A stretch of DNA of 64,000 bases from Rhodococcus sp. Leaf278. GTDB lineage: Bacteria; Actinomycetota; Actinomycetes; Mycobacteriales; Mycobacteriaceae. A program made the position numbers and the translations under genes. This document shows positions 35,617-44,440 of this stretch, in pieces (within the stretch, counting starts at the first letter, position 1; each line of letters starts with the position of its first letter). Location of the stretch: contig NZ_LMRR01000001.1 in assembly GCF_001426085.1 (NCBI RefSeq), forward strand, positions 63,539 to 127,538, read 5' to 3'. Under the pieces are notes generated by a model that was not told where the DNA came from, made no database searches, and saw only the letters and a list, made by a program, of their open reading frames with translations.

Positions 35617-35633
35617 TGCAATTCTCCTACTCG

Positions 35634-37046
35634 TCAGCGAACTAGGTACGGGGACACCGAACTTCGGTGCTCGTCTATGTCGAGATCCTTGCCCAAAGGA
35701 GGGAAGGCGCGTTGTGGGCAGTTCGAGCGTTCGCAGACCCGGCAGCCCGCTCCGATCGGCGTAGCAGCCGCCGAGCCCTGCACATCCAGGCCGTCGGCAT
35801 ACACCAGCCTCCCGGCATGACGGAGTTCGCAACCGAGGCCGATTGCGAAGGTCTTGCCCGGCTGACCGTAACGCGCTGCTCGACGCTCCACGGTGCGCGC
35901 GATCCACAGATAGCTGCGGCCGTCGGGCATCTCGGCGATCTGCGTCATGATCTTACCGGGGTAGGCGAACGTCTCGTACACATTCCACAGTGGGCACGTG
36001 CCGCCGCTCGACGAGAAGTGAAAGCCTGTGGCGGACTGTCGTTTCGACATGTTGCCCGCGCGATCCACGCGGACGAACGAGAAGGGCACGCCCCGTAACT
36101 CGGGTCGCTGCAGGGTGGAGAGTCGATGGCAGATGGTCTCGTAACTGACCGAGAAGAAGGCCGAAAGCCGCTCGATGTCGTAGCGGAAATCTTCGGCTAC
36201 GTCGTGAAAGTGGTGATACGGCAACACTGTTGCGGCAGCGAAGTAGTTGGCGAAGCCGAGTACCGCCAGCTTCTTCGACGACTCGCTGGAAAAATTGCCT
36301 TCCTCGGCCATCTTGTTCAGAAGATCTCCGCATTCGAGGTAGGCCAGTTCGGCGGCGTACCTGAACACCTTCTGCCCGCCGGACAGGTGTGGTGAAATCT
36401 CCAACACTCGTGTCTGCGGGTCGAAACGGTGCAGCACGTTCTCGCCGAGGTCGATGCGATTGACGATCTGCACGTCGTGCACCGTTCGGAGTCGCTTGGC
36501 GATCTCACCGCCCACGTCGGCGCGATGGAATCGGATCCTCGACGTCAGTGCTTCCGCCGCAGTGTCCAGCTCGTGCAGGTAGTTCTGTCGCTGATAGAAG
36601 TAGTCGCGCACTTCTTCGTGCGGCTTGCTGATCGAACCACTGCCACTGCCGTCGGAGAATCGTTCCTCGGTCGCGGCCAGCAGCTGAGCCGTCGTATTGC
36701 GGTATCGGCGGTGCATATTGACCATTGCTCGCGCCAATTGTGGGTGAGAGCTGACCATCTGGGCGATCTCGTGTGCATCGGCGTCGATACCCATGTCCTG
36801 ATCGAGCGCCACTTCGCGGAGTTCGGCAACCAACCTGGTGTCGTCCTCGGAGGAGAAGAACGAGGTGTCGACGCCGAACACTTCGGAGATGCGGAGCAGC
36901 ACCGGCACCGTCAGCGGTCGCACGTCGTGCTCGATCTGGTTGAGATAACTGGCGGAGATCCCCAGCTTCTGTGCCAGCGATACCTGACTCATGCTGCGTT
37001 CGCTGCGGAGCTGCCGTAGCCGCACGCCGACGAAGGTCTTGGACAC
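35634..37046 (-). CDS. ramB: RamB family regulator of acetate/glyoxylate metabolism
   Basis: 470 residues from GTG 37046. N-terminal XRE HTH (MSQVSLAQKLGISASYLNQI), a central IrrE/DUF955-like metallopeptidase-type domain, and a C-terminal short-chain-fatty-acyl regulator domain with several Cys (GAGCRVCERSNCPQR). In Corynebacterium and Mycobacterium RamB controls isocitrate lyase and other acetate genes. Here aceA is encoded 2.1 kb away with a RamB-like box in its upstream region, as in M. tuberculosis (ramB-Rv0466-icl1). Confidence 0.92.
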   Translation of the reverse strand: MSKTFVGVRLRQLRSERSMSQVSLAQKLGISASYLNQIEHDVRPLTVPVLLRISEVFGVDTSFFSSEDDTRLVAELREVALDQDMGIDADAHEIAQMVSSHPQLARAMVNMHRRYRNTTAQLLAATEERFSDGSGSGSISKPHEEVRDYFYQRQNYLHELDTAAEALTSRIRFHRADVGGEIAKRLRTVHDVQIVNRIDLGENVLHRFDPQTRVLEISPHLSGGQKVFRYAAELAYLECGDLLNKMAEEGNFSSESSKKLAVLGFANYFAAATVLPYHHFHDVAEDFRYDIERLSAFFSVSYETICHRLSTLQRPELRGVPFSFVRVDRAGNMSKRQSATGFHFSSSGGTCPLWNVYETFAYPGKIMTQIAEMPDGRSYLWIARTVERRAARYGQPGKTFAIGLGCELRHAGRLVYADGLDVQGSAAATPIGAGCRVCERSNCPQRAFPPLGKDLDIDEHRSSVSPYLVR

Positions 37047-37193
37047 ATCGCCAGGCTACGCCTGCGAAGAAATGCCTTAACACCGTTCACAACTAGCTGC
37101 TGGATCACAATTCGGTGATCATCGGGAACATTAGCCGAAGTAAGGGCGTATACCGGTATACGAGCTATTCACCACGCACCTCGAGGAGCGGTC

Positions 37194-37598
37194 ATGTCCA
37201 ACCGTCAACGCACATCGGAAATCGTCAGGGACCTCGTCGTCTTCGTCACCGGAGCTGTCCTCGTTGCAGCCACCGTCTGGCTCCCCGTTCAGGGAGACCA
37301 AGAAGTCACCGGTGCCATCCTCGTACTCGGCATCCTCGCCGCCTCGTCCGCTCTGTGGGCCATCGGATCCTCGTCGAGGCAGAGCCACTGGACCCACGTG
37401 GGCCTGGGTCTCTTGCTCGCGGTATCGCCCGCATTGATGGTGTTCCCGTCCGGACTGCTGGCCGCGGACCTGTTCGCCATCGTCGGCGGACTCGTGATCG
37501 CCGCCATGGGCGCACTCGGAGTGGTCGCGTCGCGTCGGGCCCCGATCACCTCGAGGGTGGTTGCGTCCAGCGACGAGCACACCGGCGTCCGAATCTGA
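37194..37598 (+). CDS. Hypothetical four-helix membrane protein
   Basis: 134 residues with four hydrophobic segments (about 14-32, 40-57, 68-88, 90-110), hydrophilic ends and GAGGAG before ATG 37194. It resembles short SPW-repeat-type membrane proteins in shape but no specific motif is visible. Divergent from ramB (147-bp gap). Confidence 0.7.
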   Translation: MSNRQRTSEIVRDLVVFVTGAVLVAATVWLPVQGDQEVTGAILVLGILAASSALWAIGSSSRQSHWTHVGLGLLLAVSPALMVFPSGLLAADLFAIVGGLVIAAMGALGVVASRRAPITSRVVASSDEHTGVRI

Positions 37599-37713
37599 CC
37601 TTTCCCTGCAACTGATGCTCCACTCCCCGGGTTGTCTGCGATGAACGTCGCACTCAGCCCGCGGAGTGGTGCTTTATGTGCAGTCTTTGCCGCAGTCCAT
37701 CTGATGCAACGGG

Positions 37714-37771
37714 TGCTCCACTCGTCGCAGCAGATCCGGGAAGCCCCGCTTGTGGCCCGGCGAGTGGAGCA
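37714..37771. repeat. 58-bp inverted-arm element, copy A (3' side of DUF559 gene)
   Basis: Arms TGCTCCACTCG (37714-37724) and CGAGTGGAGCA (37761-37771) are exact inverted repeats, 36-bp spacer. Copy B at 38734-38791 has identical arms and spacer length. It lies 11 bp beyond the 3' end of the DUF559 gene. A further GCTCCACTC sits at 37617. Confidence 0.85.
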
Positions 37772-37781
37772 TGAGTTGCAG

Positions 37782-38633
37782 TCATCGCCGCGATTCCCGA
37801 CGCCGCCTGACAACGGACGCGATTTCGGCAGCTACGGCGTCCGGCGCGGCGAGCACATCGAACGCCGAGTAGCGCAGTACCAACCAGCCATCGAGCACCA
37901 GGGCGTTCTGCCTGCGTCGATCTCTGCTGAACACCTCTGCTGCACTGTGGAATTCGCGTCCGTCCACTTCGATGATGGTTCGACTGCGGCGGTCGACGAG
38001 ATCGCAGACGTACGGGCCGACCGCCGCGTTCATCTCCAGACGAAGTCCTATCCGGTGCAGCGCTCGTCCCAAAGCGCGCTCCGGCTCCGAGGCGAACCTT
38101 GTCACTGCCAGCCGGACCTGACGAGCCAACTCTGCGTTGCCGCGTCGACCCGGGAATTGCTCGAGTAGGCAGATGAGCGACGCGGGGTCGAGTCCGAATT
38201 TCAGGCGTTCGTCGATTAGCAACTCGGCCTCTGGGCGGGGGAGTACCGCTAGGCAATCGAGCATCGTCTGCGCAGGAGTGGTGCAGGGCAGAGACCCGAC
38301 CTCGTCGACGAGATGTGAATCGAGTGCGCGACGGTGCAGCCGCAGCCACGGCGGTGGTCGAAGCCGAGCCGAGCGAGGGACGGTCGCGTCGAGCGTGGTC
38401 GGCTCGGTAGTCCAACCGCGCAGGTACGCAGCCGACCGGTGACTGAGTACGGCGTCGGGTCGCCACAGGGTGGTGGCCTGACACCTATCCATCGTCGACG
38501 GGTCCCCAGAGATATAGACCTCGGGGAGCACACGGGTGAAGCGTCGCGAGATCGTGCTCGGATGCAGTCCGGAGGCGAGAAGCTCCCGAAGATGGGTGGG
38601 AGTGGAGCCGGCGTCGGTGTTGACGGGTGTCAT
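37782..38633 (-). CDS. DUF559 (Vsr-like nuclease fold) protein with AbiEi-like N-terminal region
   Basis: 283 residues from ATG 38633. The N-terminal two thirds resemble the winged-helix/AbiEi region common in actinobacteria (LSHRSAAYLRGW, PAQTMLDCLAVL). The C-terminal 90 residues are a DUF559 domain of the restriction-endonuclease/Vsr superfamily: IIEVDGREFHS, then RDRRRQNALVLDGWLVLRYS. These proteins are abundant in rhodococci and mycobacteria and have no established function. It is bracketed by two 58-bp inverted-arm elements. No cognate toxin or methylase is adjacent. Confidence 0.8.
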   Translation of the reverse strand: MTPVNTDAGSTPTHLRELLASGLHPSTISRRFTRVLPEVYISGDPSTMDRCQATTLWRPDAVLSHRSAAYLRGWTTEPTTLDATVPRSARLRPPPWLRLHRRALDSHLVDEVGSLPCTTPAQTMLDCLAVLPRPEAELLIDERLKFGLDPASLICLLEQFPGRRGNAELARQVRLAVTRFASEPERALGRALHRIGLRLEMNAAVGPYVCDLVDRRSRTIIEVDGREFHSAAEVFSRDRRRQNALVLDGWLVLRYSAFDVLAAPDAVAAEIASVVRRRRESRR

Positions 38634-38733
38634 GACGGCAGCGTCGTGGTTGGCTCGGGTGCTCTCCGATGCTCCACCTGGGGAAATCGAATGCCCTGTG
38701 GACAGGTGCCTACCTGTGGATGAGTGCAAGTTC

Positions 38734-38791
38734 TGCTCCACTCGGCGGCGTCGGTCGGGGTATCCCGGCGAAAGTGGTGTCGAGTGGAGCA
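38734..38791. repeat. 58-bp inverted-arm element, copy B (5' side of DUF559 gene)
   Basis: Arms TGCTCCACTCG (38734-38744) and CGAGTGGAGCA (38781-38791), spacer exactly 36 bp as in copy A; about 17 of 36 spacer positions agree. Lies 100 bp upstream of the DUF559 start codon, in the 532-bp gap between that gene and aceA. Confidence 0.85.
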
Positions 38792-38826
38792 ACCCGTGCC
38801 ATGCTCACATCGTGGGATCAGTCGGC

Positions 38827-38842
38827 TGTGATGTCGATCACA
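38827..38842. promoter_or_regulatory. CRP/GlxR-type binding site
   Basis: TGTGATGTCGATCACA is a perfect match to TGTGA-N6-TCACA. It lies about 325 bp upstream of aceA. GlxR in corynebacteria and Crp in mycobacteria bind this motif, and glyoxylate genes are known GlxR targets. The distance to aceA is long, so an upstream promoter would be needed. Confidence 0.7.
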
Positions 38843-38990
38843 TCATGCCGTGGTTCTGACTCGATTCAGACGCCGTCGCCAAACCGTACAAGCGTCCTGT
38901 ATGAGTTTTTGTGCATTGCGTTCATCAACTGGGGATTCGTCCCTACCGGCGAGTAACACGGCCGTCCGATCGGCGAGGTTTGCCGGTGTC

Positions 38991-39003
38991 AAAAATTTGC
39001 AAA
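38991..39003. promoter_or_regulatory. RamB-like box upstream of aceA
   Basis: AAAAATTTGCAAA matches the RamB consensus as I recall it (AAAACTTTGCAAA) at 12 of 13 positions; a further GCAA follows at 39010. It lies 163 bp upstream of the aceA start, and ramB is the nearby regulator gene. Binding is inferred. Confidence 0.65.
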
Positions 39004-39165
39004 CTTAGCAAGGGCGCTGGGAAAGCTAGCCAAGATTGGCACTAACAACTGGTAGACGCATGTTTTCGGTTGTGCCATTGTTTTGGAGTACACCAGAAGG
39101 GCCTGGCAACGATGTGAAGATTCGTCTCGAGGCAGGCCGAGAAGCAGAAGAGACTGGAGCTGAAG

Positions 39166-40455
39166 ATGTCGACCACCGGCACCCCGAAGACCACCGCCGA
39201 GATCCAGCAGGATTGGGACACCAATCCCCGCTGGAAGGGCGTCACCCGTAACTTCACCGCACAGCAGGTCTCCGACCTCCAGGGCACCGTCGTCGAAGAA
39301 GCGACACTCGCTCGCCGCGGCAGTGAGATCCTGTGGGACCTCGTGAACAACGAGGACTACATCAACTCGCTCGGTGCCCTCACCGGCAACCAGGCCGTGC
39401 AGCAGATTCGCGCCGGCCTCCAGGCGATCTACCTCTCCGGCTGGCAGGTCGCCGGCGACGCGAACCTCTCGGGCCACACCTACCCGGACCAGAGCCTCTA
39501 CCCGGCCAACTCGGTGCCGTCGGTTGTCCGTCGCATCAACAACGCACTTCTGCGCGCCGACGAGATCGCCAAGATCGAGGGCGACACATCCGTCAAGAAC
39601 TGGCTCGCTCCCGTCGTCGCCGACGCCGAAGCCGGCTTCGGTGGCGCACTGAACGCCTACGAGCTGCAGAAGGCCATGATCGTGGCCGGCGCTGCGGGCG
39701 TGCACTGGGAAGATCAGCTCGCATCGGAGAAGAAGTGCGGCCACCTCGGCGGCAAGGTGCTCATCCCCACTCAGCAGCACATCCGCACCCTGACCTCCGC
39801 ACGTCTGGCATCGGACGTCGCCGACGTGCCGTCGGTCATCATCGCCCGCACCGACGCCGAGGCAGCCACGCTGATCACCTCCGACGTGGACGAGCGCGAC
39901 CGTGAGTTCCTCGACGGAACCCGCACCGCAGAAGGCTTCTTCGGCGTGAAGAACGGCATCGAGCCCTGCATCGCTCGCGCCAAGGCCTACGCACCGTACG
40001 CAGACCTCATCTGGATGGAGACCGGCGTGCCGGACCTCGAGGTCGCCAAGAAGTTCTCCGAGTCGGTTCGCAGCGAATTCCCGGACCAGCTCCTCGCCTA
40101 CAACTGCTCGCCTTCGTTCAACTGGAAGGCACACCTGGACGACGCCACCATCGCGAAGTTCCAGAAGGAGCTCGGCGCAATGGGCTTCAAGTTCCAGTTC
40201 ATCACCCTCGCAGGCTTCCACTCGCTCAACTACGGCATGTTCGACCTGGCACACGGCTACGCCCGCGAAGGCATGACCGCGTTCGTCGACCTGCAGGAGC
40301 GCGAGTTCAAGGCCGCCGAAGAGCGTGGCTTCACCGCCATCAAGCACCAGCGTGAGGTCGGCGCGGGCTACTTCGACCGCATCGCCACCACCGTCGACCC
40401 CAACACCTCGACGGCAGCACTGAAGGGCTCCACCGAAGAAGGCCAGTTTCATTAA
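39166..40455 (+). CDS. aceA: Isocitrate lyase
   Basis: 429 residues, cleaving isocitrate to glyoxylate and succinate in the glyoxylate shunt. The catalytic loop KKCGHLGGK has its Cys at residue 191, as in M. tuberculosis Icl1; substrate motifs NCSPSFNW and GVHWEDQL are intact. GGAG stands 8 bp before the ATG. The gene has strongly biased, C-ending codons (AAG, CTC, ATC), suggesting high expression. Upstream are CRP/GlxR and RamB-like sites; a hairpin terminator follows. It enables growth on acetate and fatty acids. Confidence 0.98.
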   Translation: MSTTGTPKTTAEIQQDWDTNPRWKGVTRNFTAQQVSDLQGTVVEEATLARRGSEILWDLVNNEDYINSLGALTGNQAVQQIRAGLQAIYLSGWQVAGDANLSGHTYPDQSLYPANSVPSVVRRINNALLRADEIAKIEGDTSVKNWLAPVVADAEAGFGGALNAYELQKAMIVAGAAGVHWEDQLASEKKCGHLGGKVLIPTQQHIRTLTSARLASDVADVPSVIIARTDAEAATLITSDVDERDREFLDGTRTAEGFFGVKNGIEPCIARAKAYAPYADLIWMETGVPDLEVAKKFSESVRSEFPDQLLAYNCSPSFNWKAHLDDATIAKFQKELGAMGFKFQFITLAGFHSLNYGMFDLAHGYAREGMTAFVDLQEREFKAAEERGFTAIKHQREVGAGYFDRIATTVDPNTSTAALKGSTEEGQFH

Positions 40456-40484
40456 CCGCCTCTCCTGACCTTCAGCGCACCAGT

Positions 40485-40518
40485 CAGGCGGTCCGCAACT
40501 TTCGTTGCGGGCCGCCTG
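40485..40518 (+). terminator. Hairpin terminator after aceA
   Basis: A 15-bp stem, CAGGCGGTCCGCAAC at 40485-40499 with 40504-40518, one wobble pair and a TTTC loop, 30 bp after the stop, followed by TTCTGT. Confidence 0.85.
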
Positions 40519-40610
40519 TTCTGTATCACGAAGGTCTTGGGTACCCGGCAAGAGTTACCCCATCTCGCGTCAAAGCTGTTGTTGCGCAATGCATTTCAAA
40601 GGAGTTTGCT

Positions 40611-41486
40611 GTGACGGTCGAGAGGGTGGGGATCGTCGGAGCGGGGCAGATGGGGGCAGGAATCGCGGAGGTCTGCGCCCGCGCCCATGTCGACGTGTTG
40701 GTGCACGAACAGACTCGCGAATTGGCCACTGCCGGTCGCAGCCGCATCCTTCGATCACTCGACCGCGGCGTCAGCAGCGGCAAGATCACCGAACGTGAAC
40801 GCGAGCAGGCAGCATGCAAGCTGCGCTTCACCTCCGATCTCGCAGACTTCGCCGACCGTCAACTCGTCGTCGAAGCGGTGCTCGAAGACGAGAAGATCAA
40901 GGCCGACATCTTCGCCGAGCTCGATGCCGTCGTGGTGGACCCCGGTGCCGTCCTTGCCTCCAACACCTCATCGATTCCCATCACGACGCTCGGATCCGCC
41001 ACCACGGCCCCGAGTCGAATCGTCGGACTGCATTTCTTCAACCCGGTACCGGTACTGCCACTCGTCGAGCTCGTCACCACCGATGCGACCTCCGAGGCAG
41101 TTGCCGATCGCGCCGAGAAATTCGCCGGCGACGTTCTCGGCAAGCAGGTGGTGCGCTCCGCAGACCGGTCGGGTTTCGTCGTCAACGCGCTGCTCGTGCC
41201 GTATCTGCTCTCGGCCATTCGCATGGTCGAATCCGGATTTGCCACCAAGGAAGATGTCGACAAGGCAACCGTGCTGGGACTCGCACACCCGATGGGGCCA
41301 CTCGCACTCGCCGATCTGATCGGTCTCGACACCGTGAAAGCCATTGCAGATTCGATGCACTCCGAGTTCGCAGAGCCCTTGTTCGCCGCCCCACCGTTGC
41401 TGTTGCGCATGGTGGAGGCCGGGCAGGTGGGCAAGAAGACCGGAGTCGGGTTCTACCGCTACGAAAACGGCCGGGTCGCAAAGTAA
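40611..41486 (+). CDS. fadB2: 3-hydroxybutyryl-CoA dehydrogenase
   Basis: 291 residues from GTG 40611, with AAAGGAG upstream. NAD-binding GAGQMGAGIAEV, catalytic-region motif LHFFNPVPVLPLVELV with the conserved His, and C-terminal HPMGPLALADLIGLD. It interconverts acetoacetyl-CoA and 3-hydroxybutyryl-CoA in fatty acid and C4 metabolism. Position after aceA matches the icl1-fadB2 order of M. tuberculosis. Confidence 0.95.
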   Translation: MTVERVGIVGAGQMGAGIAEVCARAHVDVLVHEQTRELATAGRSRILRSLDRGVSSGKITEREREQAACKLRFTSDLADFADRQLVVEAVLEDEKIKADIFAELDAVVVDPGAVLASNTSSIPITTLGSATTAPSRIVGLHFFNPVPVLPLVELVTTDATSEAVADRAEKFAGDVLGKQVVRSADRSGFVVNALLVPYLLSAIRMVESGFATKEDVDKATVLGLAHPMGPLALADLIGLDTVKAIADSMHSEFAEPLFAAPPLLLRMVEAGQVGKKTGVGFYRYENGRVAK

Positions 41487-41551
41487 CCGGCGTCTCGTAG
41501 CGCTATTGTCGTTTTGCCAGTTCAACCACGTCGATCGCAGGGAGCGCGTCA

Positions 41552-41827
41552 GTGAGCAAGTCCAAGAAGTCGAACGGTCTGGTCACCAAGGCATTCGGAA
41601 TCGGATTGGCCGCCACCGGCGCCGCCCACTTCGTGGTCCCCGAGGCCTTCGAGGGAATCACCAAGCTCCCGTTCCCGAAGGACACGCGAACCTGGATCAG
41701 TCGCAACGGGGCCACCGAATTGGCAGTCGGCGTCGCGATCGCGTACCCCAAGACACGCAAGATCGGACTGATCGGTCTGGTGGCGTACGTTGGGTGGCTG
41801 GGCGTCAACATCGCCAAGAACGGCTGA
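41552..41827 (+). CDS. Small hypothetical membrane protein (DoxX-like)
   Basis: 91 residues from GTG 41552, basic N-terminus (SKSKKSNG) and three short hydrophobic segments. GAAHFVVPEAFEGI and TELAVGVAIAYP resemble the DoxX/MauE-like group found after fadB2 in related genomes. No function assigned. Confidence 0.7.
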   Translation: MSKSKKSNGLVTKAFGIGLAATGAAHFVVPEAFEGITKLPFPKDTRTWISRNGATELAVGVAIAYPKTRKIGLIGLVAYVGWLGVNIAKNG

Positions 41828-41923
41828 CGTTACTGTTGCGAAAGACTCGTTTAGCTAAGGAATAGCCTGGTCGAAGCGGTAGCTGTGTTGCGCTTACACA
41901 GATGCGTAGGTAGCAATGTAGTT

Positions 41924-42964
41924 ATGACTTCAGCTACCGCTTACCAGGCCACCGCTCCGGACGCCCCGCTCGAGAAGGCGACGATCGAACGCCGCGCAGT
42001 CGGACCGAACGACATCCTCATCGACGTCAAGTTCGCCGGCATCTGCCACTCCGACATCCACACCGCCCGGAACGAGTGGGGCGGCACCACCTACCCAGTC
42101 GTTCCCGGACACGAGATCGCCGGCATCGTGGCCGAGGTCGGCTCCGATGTGACCACCCGCAAGGTGGGCGACCGCGTCGGCGTCGGCTGCTTCGTCGACT
42201 CCTGCGGCAAGTGCGAGGCGTGCCTCGACGGCGACGAGCAGTACTGCACCAAGGGCGTCGTCCAGACCTACAACTCGGAGACCTACGAGGGTGAGTTCAC
42301 CAACGGTGGCTACTCCACCCAGATCGTCGTCACGGAGAAGTTCGTGCTCGGCATCCCCGAGGGCGTCGAGCTCGACGTCGCGGCACCGCTGCTGTGCGCA
42401 GGCATCACGCTGTACTCGCCGCTGAAGCATTGGGGAGCGGGCCCCGACAAGAAGGTCGCCATCATCGGCATGGGCGGCCTCGGCCACATCGGCGTCAAGA
42501 TCGCCCACGCCATGGGTGCACACGTCACCGTGCTCAGCCAGACGGACGCGAAGGAAGCCGACGGCAAGGCCTACGGTGCCGACGAGTACTACGCCACCAA
42601 GGACACTTCCGCGCTCAAGGATCTGCAGGGCAAGTTCGACCTGATCCTGAACACAGTTTCCGCGAACCTGCCCATGGGCAAGTACCTCGGCCTGCTGGCC
42701 CGCAACGGCACCCTCGTCGAGCTCGGTGTTCCCGAGAAGCCCCTCGAGGTGCCGGCCTTCAACCTGCTGGCCAACCGTCGTTCGTTCGCCGGTTCCATGG
42801 TCGGCGGCATCGCCGAGACCCAGGAAATGCTGGACTTCTGCGCCGAGCACCACATCGGTGCCGAGATCGAGCTCATCCCGGCCGAGAAGATCAACGAGGC
42901 CTACGACCGCGTCGTCAAGTCCGACGTGCGCTACCGCTTCGTGATCGACGCAGCGACGTTCTGA
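41924..42964 (+). CDS. Zinc-dependent NAD(P) alcohol dehydrogenase (AdhC/cinnamyl type)
   Basis: 346 residues from ATG 41924. Catalytic zinc ligands in GICHSDIH and PGHEIAG; structural zinc Cys cluster in [17 protein letters not shown]; nucleotide motif [13 protein letters not shown]. The subgroup (YahK/AdhC-like) usually prefers NADP(H) and reduces aldehydes. Strong C-ending codon bias suggests good expression. A GC-rich hairpin terminator follows. Confidence 0.92.
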   Translation: MTSATAYQATAPDAPLEKATIERRAVGPNDILIDVKFAGICHSDIHTARNEWGGTTYPVVPGHEIAGIVAEVGSDVTTRKVGDRVGVGCFVDSCGKCEACLDGDEQYCTKGVVQTYNSETYEGEFTNGGYSTQIVVTEKFVLGIPEGVELDVAAPLLCAGITLYSPLKHWGAGPDKKVAIIGMGGLGHIGVKIAHAMGAHVTVLSQTDAKEADGKAYGADEYYATKDTSALKDLQGKFDLILNTVSANLPMGKYLGLLARNGTLVELGVPEKPLEVPAFNLLANRRSFAGSMVGGIAETQEMLDFCAEHHIGAEIELIPAEKINEAYDRVVKSDVRYRFVIDAATF

Positions 42965-42981
42965 TTTTCGACTGACAGCAC

Positions 42982-43014
42982 GAAGGGCCCGCGACGCGAT
43001 GTTGCGGGCCCTTC
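42982..43014. terminator. Bidirectional hairpin between adh and ppk2
   Basis: Stem GAAGGGCCCGCGAC (42982-42995) with 43001-43014, one wobble pair, 5-bp loop. Lies between convergent genes and ends 3 bp before the PPK2 stop, so it can serve both. Confidence 0.8.
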
Positions 43015-43017
43015 TCG

Positions 43018-43887
43018 TCAGCTTTCGGCGAGTCGCTGCTTCTCGTGCTCGACGTCGAAATCGGCTGCGGGCCAATCGAGATCGAGCTTTTCGAGCGCGT
43101 CGATCAGAATCTCGGTAACTGCCAACCTGCTGTACCACTTACGGTCGGCGGGCACGACGTACCACGGTGCGTGATCGGAATCCGTGCGATCGAGAACTCG
43201 CTGATACGCCGTCCGGTACTGCGGTAGGAAACCGCGCTCGGTGACATCACCCGGGTTGTACTTCCAATGCTTCTCGGGGCGATCGAGCCGCTCCTGCAAG
43301 CGCTTCTTCTGCTCGTCCGACGAGACGAACAGAGCAACTTTGACGACGACGGTGTCTTCGTCGACCAATTCCTTCTCGAAGGCGTTGATCTCGTCGAATC
43401 GCTTCTCCCACACCTGTCGTGGCACCAGATCGTGCACGGCAACGACGAGTACGTCCTCGTAGTGCGAGCGATCGAACACCCCGATCCGACCGGCTCGCGG
43501 AAGTGCCTTGCGGATACGCCACAGATAGTGGTGTTGCTTCTCCTCCTGCGTCGGAACCCCGAACGACGCCAAATCGACGCCTTGTGGATCCACCATCCCG
43601 ATGACGTGCTTGACCATGCCGCCCTTGCCTGCAGTGTCCATCCCCTGCAGCACGAGCAGGACGGATTTGGTACCCCCGGCGCGTCCGTGGGCATACAGCT
43701 TCTCCTGAAGCGCGGCCAGGACCGCGCCGCGCTGCTCGAGGACGTCGTTGCCGTGTGCTTTCTTGCCGTCGAAACCCGGAGTAGCAGTGAAATCGATGTC
43801 CTCCACCCGTGGAGAGGAACCGGCGCGCAGCACGTCGACGGGAGACAGCGTCCACAAATTCGAGTTGTCGGCCATGGTTGAGGACAC
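43018..43887 (-). CDS. ppk2: Polyphosphate kinase 2 family protein
   Basis: 289 residues from GTG 43887 (285 from ATG 43875, equally plausible). Walker A GMDTAGKGG, Walker B-like region FDRSHYEDVLV, and lid Arg residues follow. PPK2 enzymes transfer phosphate between polyphosphate and nucleotides. A single domain of this length is usual. Whether it favours NDP or NMP substrates cannot be read from these motifs. Confidence 0.9.
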   Translation of the reverse strand: MSSTMADNSNLWTLSPVDVLRAGSSPRVEDIDFTATPGFDGKKAHGNDVLEQRGAVLAALQEKLYAHGRAGGTKSVLLVLQGMDTAGKGGMVKHVIGMVDPQGVDLASFGVPTQEEKQHHYLWRIRKALPRAGRIGVFDRSHYEDVLVVAVHDLVPRQVWEKRFDEINAFEKELVDEDTVVVKVALFVSSDEQKKRLQERLDRPEKHWKYNPGDVTERGFLPQYRTAYQRVLDRTDSDHAPWYVVPADRKWYSRLAVTEILIDALEKLDLDWPAADFDVEHEKQRLAES

Positions 43888-43899
43888 TACTTCTCTACG

Positions 43900-44370
43900 A
43901 TGGAACGCATGGCCCCTACGATTGCAAAAGCTGAATCCGCAACGCGTGAGCAGCTACTCGAGTTCGTCTCTCCGCGACATCACCACACGTTGATCACCCG
44001 CAAACGCGACGACGGTCTGCAGGTCTCGCCGGTGTCCGCGGGAGTGGACTCCGAGGGTCGCATAGTGATCGCCACGTACCCCGAGCGGGCGAAGGTGCAC
44101 AACATTCGCCGCAACTCGGCGGTGACGGTGCTGGTGCACAGCGACGATTGGAACGGCGACTACGTGCAGGTAGACGGAACGGCCGAGATCATCGATCTCC
44201 CCGACGCCGTCGAGCCTCTGGTGGAGTACTTCCGTAGCATCGCCGGCGAGCACTCGGATTGGGACGAGTACCGCGCGGCGATGGTGAAGCAGGGAAAGTC
44301 GTTGATACGCATAGTGATCGACAGCTGGGGCCCGATCGCCGCGGGTGGCTTCCCCCCGGGGAGGGTGTAA
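43900..44370 (+). CDS. PPOX-class F420-dependent oxidoreductase family protein
   Basis: 156 residues from ATG 43900 (153 from ATG 43909). Split-barrel FMN/F420-binding fold: HHTLITRKRDDGLQVSPV then RIVIATYPERAKVHNIRR, matching the TIGR03618-type family of actinobacteria. Such proteins reduce substrates with F420H2 or bind cofactor. The last codons lie in a degenerate first unit of a 23-bp tandem repeat. Confidence 0.83.
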   Translation: MERMAPTIAKAESATREQLLEFVSPRHHHTLITRKRDDGLQVSPVSAGVDSEGRIVIATYPERAKVHNIRRNSAVTVLVHSDDWNGDYVQVDGTAEIIDLPDAVEPLVEYFRSIAGEHSDWDEYRAAMVKQGKSLIRIVIDSWGPIAAGGFPPGRV

Positions 44371-44439
44371 CAAGCCCTCCGGGAAGAGTGTGACAAGCCC
44401 TCCGGGAAGAGTGTGACAGGCCCGCCAGGGAGAGTGTGA
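44348..44439. repeat. 23-bp tandem repeat, three good copies plus a degenerate one
   Basis: Units at 44371-44393 and 44394-44416 are identical; 44417-44439 has four changes. The upstream 44348-44370, which is the 3' end of the F420-type gene, matches at about 15 of 23 positions. Each unit ends GAGTGTGA. The repeat looks like serial duplication of the gene's end and fills the gap to the convergent binding-protein gene. Confidence 0.85.
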
Positions 44440-44440
44440 T

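Noticed and set aside
38989..40551. Open frame of 520 codons antisense to aceA
   Set aside because: It spans the aceA terminator and RamB box and mirrors the strongly biased aceA codons; aceA is unequivocal.
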